From: Ascidia mentula
Lineage: Eukaryota > Chordata > Ascidiacea > Phlebobranchia > Ascidiidae
Length of the DNA stretch: 64,000 nt
Direction of reading: 5' to 3'
Assembly (NCBI GenBank): GCA_947561715.1
Contig: OX387205.1
Location: forward strand, 7,755,001-7,819,000
Under the pieces are notes generated by a model. That model did no database searches. It worked only from the letters and a program-made list of their open reading frames with translations, and was not told the DNA's origin. Positions 55,701-64,000 of the stretch are shown here, piece after piece. A program made the position numbers and the translations under genes. The stretch's first letter is position 1. Each line of letters begins with the position of its first letter.

Positions 55701-58700
55701 CAAATCCCTGAAATAATCCGTTAATCAGATAAGCATGTTTCGGTTTGATGGACTTTTTCGCACGCGTTTATAACTTCTTGCAGATACAGTGTTCTACAAA
55801 CCAATCCTGTGCTGGAAAATCGAAGTTAAAATCTTAATTAAGAAATATGATCGTTTTGGGGGTTAGGAACAAAAATAACCGGCCTTTCTTAAACCTGCAG
55901 GTTACCACTGTGACGTAATATTGGTTAGCGGCCAGCTGCAACGCCGTACGATCAGCTGTGTGTGTCAACAGTTTCGACCCTGGGCAGGGTTGGGCCTTAA
56001 GCATGCTATGTTATCACCAAACGTGTAACTGTCCATGTGGGACTTTGTAACGCGACTCTATGACAACGAGTCGTATAAATCTTGGCGCAATTCTCGAAAA
56101 TGAGAAAAATTGTGGTTTTATAGGTCCTGGTCACACGACTGGGGCGTCTCATCAGACCGCTTGCCCATCGAGATACGGAAGTATTCTCGACACTTGGATC
56201 ACTTCGAACAAAGGATTTACACCCAAACAGCCGCCTTGTCGCGTCGCTCGTACAAGCACCTTTGACTCGCAAATACAATTCGGACACGTGCGCTTTTTCC
56301 ATTCAAGTCTATTTTACTAAAATTGCGCCTGTTCCACTGCCTTTCCTCTTTTTTGTGTAATATTTTAATTTTAGGAGTTTTATTGTATTTCTGAAGGAGC
56401 ATGGGTAAATGGTGCAATAATATTTGTGAATTACTCCACTTATCTTGTATACACTTCCAAGCCAGTCAACAACCTTCGATAACGACATTCAAAAAGTCTA
56501 AAATCAATTTTCACAAAACGAACACGTTATTATGAAACCAAGTACGAACAATAAACGATTATTGTTTTTTGCAGAACAAGAACAAGATGCGCTGGTTGTT
56601 CAAGTCAGATTGAAAAAGACGAAATGGTGATGAAAGTAACCAACTCGTTGTACGTGTATCATGTTGCTTGCTTCGCTTGTGCGATCTGCAAACGTCTTCT
56701 GCGCAAGGGAGATGAGTTCATATTTAACAAGTATGTTCTGACTCTGTGCTGACCTCTAGCGTAAAAATGTTTGCTAAGTTGATCACCCGTTTAATTTTTG
56801 TGTAGTTTTTACCAATATTGTAAACATGTTTGTATCCATATTTCTTGCTTATATACTCGGCGTTCACGTGTAAAATTTCTTGATTAGCATCGGCGAAAAC
56901 TCCAAAGTGATTGAACTGCAGTGCAAGTCTTGCTGGGGACAATGCAAAGATAGAGCGGGCTCGTTGGTGGAAAAATTGAGTGTGAACGATGAAAAGCCAT
57001 TGATCATAAACAATTTGTCGCCGGGACGTAGCAGCGACGTAACCGATTCTATTCTCTCCCCCAAAAGTTTGATGTGCGCTCTTTCACGTATGTATTTCTG
57101 TGCAATTTTCTGTCCTGTCCCATTCCTGCACATTATTTTAATTTTACTAAAAAAAAAACTGCTTAGCTTCGAAAAGCGACGAGGATGAAGGAATGTCATC
57201 TGATGATGATTCTACCTGCGGACAACTAAATTCTTCGAAAGAAGAGCCAGGAGAGGGAGATATACGGTAATGTTTCATTATATCGATAGCATCAACGGGT
57301 TTAATTACAGCCACCGGTAGTTTTTATTACAATTACGTGACTTATATGTATTTTCTTCAATGTATTTAATGTTTTTTTTATATTTTGGCTCCACAGGTCT
57401 CGAGATGCAGACGACAACGAATCAAAAGACAGCAAGAGATCAAAACGACCTCGAACTATTTTAAATGCAGTGCAAAGAAGGGCGTTCAAGGCGGCATTCG
57501 AGGTCACCCCCAAGCCCTGTAGAAAGGTATTTTCAGACAGACAGTTTATAATCATTAAATATTTTTGTAACATTGAAAATTCGTATACTTTCTGGTAGCT
57601 ATAAATAAAAAATTTAAATTTACGAAATTATGTTTTAGGTTCGTGAAACTCTTGCGAAAGATACAGGATTAACTGTTCGAGTCGTCCAAGTTTGGTTTCA
57701 AAACCAGCGGGCAAAAATGAAAAAACTCGCAAAAAGACAACAAAGCCAAGAGGCTGCAGCACAGAAAGCAAGAGAAGAATTTGGTACGAATTTCTACAAA
57801 ATCTAATATTTTGTTTGTGCTAACATATCCATAAACGATAGCATTTCCTCACTACATAGGCCAAGACCAAAAAATAAATTGCAACGTTGCTTTGCGAATA
57901 AACAGATTTTATTCAAAAGAAATGAAAACCGATCACGCATATGAGCAGAAATACGCATTTAAGTTTTCTAAGACAATGCTCGTGAAAAATAAGCACAAAA
58001 TTGCAACCAAGAATAAACGCAATAATGTTATCGAACGTATTGCTTGCAGCATTCCACGCTTTTGATCCAATGAACCCAATGATGCACCACCATCTACCTC
58101 ACCTCATTCGTGACGGTAAACCAATGATGGAAAATTATGGTTACATGAACATCAACCAATCAGGCACCATTCCTTTCACACAAGTTCACTGCGAACAGCA
58201 ACAGATGGGTGAGTAAAATTTAGGTTGAAATGTGATAAATCCCTTACTTCGTTATTTCAAGTGGTCAATTGAGCTGCAGACGTGTACACTGATCCGACCT
58301 ATAAGGTCTCCAAAATCAGTCATCGTCTGTACTTATGAGACAATTTGAAACAATTTGCACTGTCTGCAACCCATTGAATAATGTTAGCTCGTTTGCTTGT
58401 AAAATTCTGGCCATATTATTTCCCAACCATTCATTGCCGCTAACAAAATTACATTTATTTCCTGAGTTCCAGAATCGTTTGGCATAAACCGGATATGTTT
58501 CTTTTTTTGAAATAAAAAAGCTAAAAGTACGATTAATTATTTAAAGCTCACCAAATTATTCCAGGTTTTCCAGCCAGCAACTATTACGACAACATGACGT
58601 ATTTCGAAGGAGGTAACACAACGTCGCCACCTGGTGGTGATTGCGTCACCAATCCACATGTACCGGGGTGCAATCCCTCGATCAACCAAATTCCCCAGTC

Positions 58701-58872
58701 CACCCACAACCAAGTATTATTTCCCAACAACTTGTTCTTGCCCAATGCAGCTGGAAGGGAAATGACGAATGAGAACGACACCTTGTCCATTTCTCCCATA
58801 CATCATACGTCTGGGGTGGTGACACCCATAGATAGTTTGTACACCATGCAGAACAATTACTTTAACTCGTGA
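49736..58872 (+). CDS. LMX1: LMX1-class LIM-homeodomain transcription factor
   Basis: Exons: 49736-50206, 51086-51219, 56575-56730, 56888-57087, 57167-57266, 57397-57526, 57639-57783, 58050-58208, 58565-58872; 1803 nt, about 600 aa. Vertebrate Lmx1a/b control roof plate, dopaminergic and serotonergic neurons, and limb and kidney development; the tunicate gene should be a neural regulator. LIM1: [40 protein letters not shown]2: [33 protein letters not shown]. The homeodomain is LMX-specific. An Asn/Ser-rich N-terminus of about 130 aa precedes LIM1, longer than in vertebrates. The start could also be the ATG at 49802 (MLVPETQ). Intron 2 is 5.4 kb. AATAAA at 59053-59058. Confidence 0.95.
51220..56574. 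other. Large second intron of LMX1
   Basis: A 5.4 kb intron between the LIM1 and LIM2 exons, far longer than others in the window, with patches less AT-rich than flanking introns (about 52800-54200 and 55900-56300). Many short open frames exist on both strands but none has a domain or splice logic. Long introns in developmental regulators often hold enhancers; that role is inferred only. Confidence 0.5.
57436..57737 (+). CDS. LMX1: LMX-type homeodomain
   Basis: The 60-residue homeodomain is split by the intron at 57527-57638, in the loop before helix 2. Exon 6 ends [10 protein letters not shown]; exon 7 begins [20 protein letters not shown]. Helix 3 is [20 protein letters not shown] with Gln50 and Asn51. 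Human LMX1B reads SFEVSSKPCRKVRETLAAE and [20 protein letters not shown]. The near identity makes the family call secure. Confidence 0.96.
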
Positions 58873-61800
58873 GTTTTCCGGAAATACCTCAGTGTTGATG
58901 TTTCTGTTTGTCACTTTATGAAAACTAGTATTTATTGCCGGACAGAAAAGGTCGTGGCGATTGGCTCCGTGTTTGGACGCTATTATTGTTTCTTAGCGTT
59001 CCCTTAAACGAAAAGTTTGTTACATCCGTTTTCTTGTGATTGCTGTACCTTTAATAAAAGTTTTGAGGGTCTCACGAAAAGTGGTTAGTACAAGTTAGCA
59101 TGACAGTGCAAACAACTGGGAGGCCAAACTGCAATAATTTGATTGGACATTTTACACTAAAATCTGTTTTTACACTGAATTGGCAAGAGAGGAAAAAGAA
59201 AGCTTAGTGAAGAGAAGTGCACCGTTTTAGGATTGATTTTTACCAAAATCTAGGTTATGATTTACTCGGGCTGCTTCACGTAAATGTTGCTTATTTTGTC
59301 AGCAAAGCTTTAGTACTAATGTCCAAAATGACCGACTTCGCCACAGCAATTATCCAGCAACTAGTTTTAATGTCATTTTGTAATGAAGAAATGGATCCAA
59401 CATAAAAATTATTTTCTACAAAATCGATTTGCCGCTACAGGGAAGCAAAGAGCAATTTTTTGGTTGTTAGCAATTGAAGTTTGGCACGGGGCGCACACCA
59501 ACCAATTTAATTATGTTAAAACAATAAGAGCGTGGCGTGTTCGTGACAATTAATAACCTTTATATGAAAACAGTGAAGTGAAGTAAAACTCTTTTTTCAA
59601 CTTGGCAAACGAAAATTTGGTTGATTTCTTTATCAGACGATTGTTAATTTGTGTGTCACAAGAAGCACAACATTTTACTAAATTGGTAAAACTTTTAAAT
59701 GTTTTTCCGTTTTAAATAAAAAAGTTTGCATAACAACATGCAATTGATAAGGTGTAAGCGTTTCTAATATTAAGTTTTGATGAAAGCCGCTTCAAAATTA
59801 CTCAAGGCATTTTTCAGATACAGAAAAAGCTAATGGCATCGCCCAATTCTGTACACCAACGCGTACAACCGAAGCATGGCATTTTGTCACCGAAAAATCA
59901 CCTCATAAACTTGACCAAAAAGCTCCAACTCCGGATGTCCTGTGACTGGAACTTAAGCGTGCGACGCGTAAAAACAAAAACATCTCGAAAAATTTAATTA
60001 CGTGCCGTGTTTGGAAAGTATGCGGCGGTATCTCGTCGTCAACTTTGTTGTGTTTATTGTGTTAGCAAATTATCTCTTAGTGTAGAATTCGCGCTATTCG
60101 TATTCGGTGACGGGGCGTGCTACCGTTTGGGTTTTGAACTTGTGGCTGGCGCAAATGAAAACTATCGGCGGCGGAGGCACTTTTTGCCCTGTTGGCTTTG
60201 AAAAGAAGCAACTGAAGCTGAAAAGCACAACGTTATCTGCTACTGGCTCACTTGAATCTTTGATGATCTGTTCCGTTGATCTGTTAATTAGCTTTTCATC
60301 GGATTGATCAATTGATAATTATTATGTTATATTATGCACATTTTTGTTCACTCTACAAATATAGAACAACATAAAACTCAAACAAAAAACTTTTTGTCAA
60401 AATGATTATATTTTACTTCAAATGTTTGTTCTCTTTAATGATTTTTCTGATATCGCAAAATAACTTAGCTGTAAAAGCCGTCACCATGTTTTGAATTTCT
60501 GGTCAGGCAAAATCGAAACCAAAACACAAATTATCCGTGGCCCAGGTGGCTGATTTTACGTGAAGTCGATCGAGCATTTCAAAGCAATCACAAACTCAAG
60601 GATGAACGGAAGAGGGGTTAACAGACGCCAACAGTTCCAGGATATTTAAACGAATAGTTTCGTGTCAGTTATGCACGACACGGCACGGCACATGGTGACG
60701 TCATGACAGGGGTGAGAAAACACAAGGACGAAGACTCGTGAGGTATTAATAATAATAACCACTGGTGAACGTAATCACGCGGTCAAAAATGAACATTAAA
60801 ATAAAGAATTCGCCCTTTTTTGTCACCTTGCTTGGTATCAGTGCTGTTAATATATATACGTGCGGATGGTTACCATGGAATGGAATTTCGCATCAAATAC
60901 GAAAATTTCAAAATGGCGGTGGACAGTTTTAGGTGTTTCAATTGGTACTGATAGCTAAAAACACTTTTCTCAAAGTTATTTTTATTTACCGTTCAAATGA
61001 ACAACGTCTGCGTCACAAACAAGTGATGCGCGGAGATCAAACATTCAGGTCGTCACGCTTGAGTGATAATCGGTGTCTGCAGCCGCATCTTCACAACCAC
61101 TTCTCAACCTAAACCAAAACAAAAGCGGGTAAAGGATTTTTGGTTCTTTATTTGTTTTGCGAAGATGCGTCGAGGAGGTGCTCGAAGCTACTTGTATTTC
61201 CCAACAGCTTTCATGTTTCATCCTAACGGTCGGGCGAGGAATTTTTTACTGGTATTTATATTCTACTTAAACGAGCAGACATTACTCAAATGTTTTGAGT
61301 CATTTATACTTTACTACTTGCTTTCAAAACCTATCGGTTCCTCAGAATTCCACGTAAAGCCTCGTGGTTCTGTAAATATTTCTTCGATGTGTATGCCATT
61401 AACATCGACTTTTGGCAGAAACACGTAGCGTCGTGTACTCCCATTTACGACCACTTCCTTGATAAGCGTTCAAAAATAATGTACCGAGCATTATTTCAGC
61501 TATGTGATGGTGCAACCGCAAGAACGTGGCCTCTGGAACACCACAACTTCGCAGCCAGTCAAAACACGTTCTTGTTCTTCTTGTGTAAAAACGCTAAAGG
61601 CAACAACGGATCTGTAATCGGGTGGTGTTTGCAGTGCTTTGGTGGTAACACTAACATATTTTGTGTTGAAAACGCTTAATCACTTTGTGACGTAATTTTA
61701 AAGCATTCGTTGTGAGGTTTATAGGCGATGGTTTGTTTTCACTCCACCTGCGGGAATCATGTTTTGGTGTATTACGTTTCCCTGATTGTCGGCTTTCTAA

Positions 61801-64000
61801 CAATGCGGACACTGTATTCTTACCGGGTCATACGCATTCCTGAAATCTCTGTCGCGTTGTCTAATCACACAACATCGCCCAACTGGCAACATACAAAGAT
61901 CCAAAGTCATTTGAGCACCCCGTGTACTTTGCTGCTTTCCAGGAACTGACGACAGAAGACACACGATTGCTTGAGTGGTTGTAACAAAAAAATATAATTA
62001 ACTATTGGCAAGACAAAAAAGGAAATTGGAATCACATATTCAAAATTCTGGAGCATTAAAGGTCGGAATTTAGGAGAATATTGTGAACACGAATATCGAT
62101 GAATTACATTTGTGTGGGATCAGGTTTAACATTTGTCGGTGGTCAAAAAACTTTGTTTCCTTAAAAACGCCTTGCTTTAATCACGGTTCCAAAAATACGA
62201 ACATTGGCCGACATTAGATAAGTGGGCGAATGACATCATCAGAAATTACAGATTCAAACATTACAGTTACAATTTACAACACAGATTTGTAAGTAAAAGT
62301 CATTTGGTTTCTCATATAGCCCGGAAAGGAAATTAGTCGGGTCGTTTAAAGCAATTTTCTCACACAACTCATTTTGACGCCATTTAAATGTCACACCGCT
62401 AAAATGCCAAATGAAACAATTCACCAGATTTTTGATATAAGTATTTGACAAGCAGTTTATCACCAGAGAATTTAAATTCGGCATCTTTCCAAACCACTTC
62501 CGGCATTGGAGACATTTTTATCCAAACAACGTTTGAATGCAAATTTATCGTAAAACAGCTAAAGCGGCCATAAGGTCGAAACTCGTGTAATGACGAAACA
62601 GAGCAACCAGTATTTTAGGATTTTCTTCGGCATTTTAAGGGTTAGTGATTTTATCTCATACCTCGCGTGTACGCAAACCAAGCGCCTACTGGTGATCGTT
62701 GTGGCGGGTTTGGTTTGCGAGACGAAAAATATAGAAAATATTACGATGAAAATCTAGCTTCACGTTGATAAGTTCCGCGCAGAAATGTGGTCGGACTTTT
62801 CCGTTTTCGGTAGAGCCACGCCATAAACACATTCGCGTAAACGTTTTAACTGCGTGATGTGAACTAAAACAAATGTACTCGCTTTAAGTTCGGGGCCAGT
62901 TTATGCGAGCTAACCGAATGTCGGTGTATGTTGTATTTTGGAAACATTTTAATCTGTGCCTTGGCTTGGTGCAGACTTGCGGCACCGCCTCTTGTCAGCT
63001 ATGTTGCATCAAAGCAGATTACAGGGTCCATCGGTTCAAGTCGTCTGCAATGTGTTTGTGATGTAATCGGAATATTTACGTACGTGTCGTCGATGCGGTC
63101 TGCCGGTAATCTTGTTATTTATGGCCAACCTGCACTTATCCCACGTTTTCGGGTGAGACTTGTGAATTCTTACGGGCGATTAAATTGATCATAACACGTC
63201 ACGTCACGCTTGCTTGGATTGTTTGCTGCGATGCTTGGATCCGCATTCCTGTTTCTCCCAAGTGGAAAGGTCGCGGCAAAGGGAATTCTGTGCAGGTCGG
63301 GAGGAAAACTTTGTCCTCCAAACGGATTGTCGGTTAAAACCGTGCAAACCACCCAGGGTGCCCTTTCGCGACATGTTTGACATTCCCCACTTGCGTGGAT
63401 TTTCATCCATGCTGATGTCATTTGTTGTGTTGTGAAAATATTGCGGCAGCTTAGCATGACGATACGGCGAAGAGTCGAAAACAACCGGCTTTAATCCACG
63501 GTAATGCTTGCAGATTCTGATGTTGTGTGAGACGAAGCCCATGTGTTGCCAAAATGATGGCGATCGCTTAGCGCGTCAATCACGGCTAATCGTCTCGGCA
63601 AGTTTACAGATAACATCTCTAGCGACACGAGACGCACAGCAATATTCTCCTGAAATCGGCTAACCGTGGAGACGTTATACCCGGGAGTTCGTCTGAAACA
63701 CGTTTGTGCCATATACCCACCATCTTATTTCAAACACAGGAGAATAGAATATGAGAATCAGCGGGCATTCCTGAATGATGGCTGTTCTTGCCCTCTGCTT
63801 GTATTACGGTGCGTGTGGAGTGTGACCTTTCTATGGTGAAATTACACTGGATAAAAGTAAAGACGCGAGCCGAGCGGCAACAGGTGTCGGTGAAAGAAGT
63901 GTGCTTACTTTGTTGTGATGCGCTCGTTTACAGGGGCAGTGATGTGGAGCGGCGGCTCGCGATGGGTGTCCTTCCGTACAAAGCCGGCGCGCGTGGCATC
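58873..64000. other. Region downstream of LMX1 with no recognised gene
   Basis: The LMX1 3' UTR likely ends after AATAAA at 59053-59058. In the following 4.9 kb I found no exon pattern, tRNA, repeat pair or transposon protein. The longest open frame (61063-61428, 121 codons) lacks domain signals. Base composition becomes less AT-rich after about 62600. The sequence may be regulatory DNA of LMX1 or of a gene beyond the right edge. Confidence 0.5.
59053..59058 (+). terminator. Poly(A) signal AATAAA, LMX1
   Basis: A canonical hexamer about 180 bases after the LMX1 stop codon. Confidence 0.6.

Noticed and set aside
61063-61679. Overlapping + frames of 121 and 96 codons
   Set aside because: Aromatic-rich, no domain, no splice context; consistent with chance frames in noncoding DNA.
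63170-63712. Overlapping frames on both strands near the right edge
   Set aside because: All frames are open to a similar degree because the stretch is less AT-rich; no coding signature stands out.

Overview
The window is eukaryotic, AT-rich and intron-dense, and the gene content points to a tunicate, most likely a Ciona-type sea squirt. Introns are short (about 60-600 bp) with clean GT-AG borders, and the animal genes are compact (CDK5RAP2/myomegalin, G9a, nexilin, Lmx). Several genes have an AG acceptor just upstream of the start codon, as expected where spliced-leader trans-splicing is common. All exon models were built by hand by requiring open frame and matching intron phase at every junction. 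Family names come from remembered human proteins, not from a search.

Layout on the + strand: (1) 1-1365, intergenic, with a nearly perfect foldback repeat. (2) 1366-3865, NMN adenylyltransferase, 8 exons, about 350 aa. (3) 5187-6756, SPACA9, 4 exons, about 302 aa. (4) 9193-26121, one very large coiled-coil centrosomal gene of the CDK5RAP2/PDE4DIP family, 52 coding exons, about 2200 aa, with CM1 at the start, CM2 at the end and an SxLP-type EB1-binding motif between. (5) 28757-28164 on the minus strand, an intronless coiled-coil gene with a TACC-like tail, convergent with the previous gene. (6) 31981-40333, a G9a/GLP (EHMT) histone H3K9 methyltransferase, 31 exons, about 1239 aa. Its first exons encode a module resembling the PH-like module of the SUMO proteases SENP6/7. 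(7) 41368-47612, nexilin, 21 exons, about 1051 aa, enlarged by serial copies of one exon-sized module. (8) 49736-58872, an Lmx1-type LIM-homeobox factor, 9 exons, about 600 aa, with a 5.4 kb second intron. (9) 58873-64000, no gene recognised.

The genes are unrelated single-copy animal genes, not an operon or island. Loose themes are microtubules and centrosomes (SPACA9, CDK5RAP2, TACC-like) and muscle/actin (nexilin). Mobile-element traces are small: two foldback elements (one with a hammerhead-ribozyme-like core), a hAT-like insertion with an exact 8-bp target duplication inside the G9a gene, a second hAT-like end, an LTR/promoter-like block before the G9a gene, and two families of short dispersed repeats.

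The most unusual observation is the in-frame joining of a SENP6/7-like PH module to G9a. A possible early stop plus polyadenylation signal lies between the two parts. No wholly new system was found.
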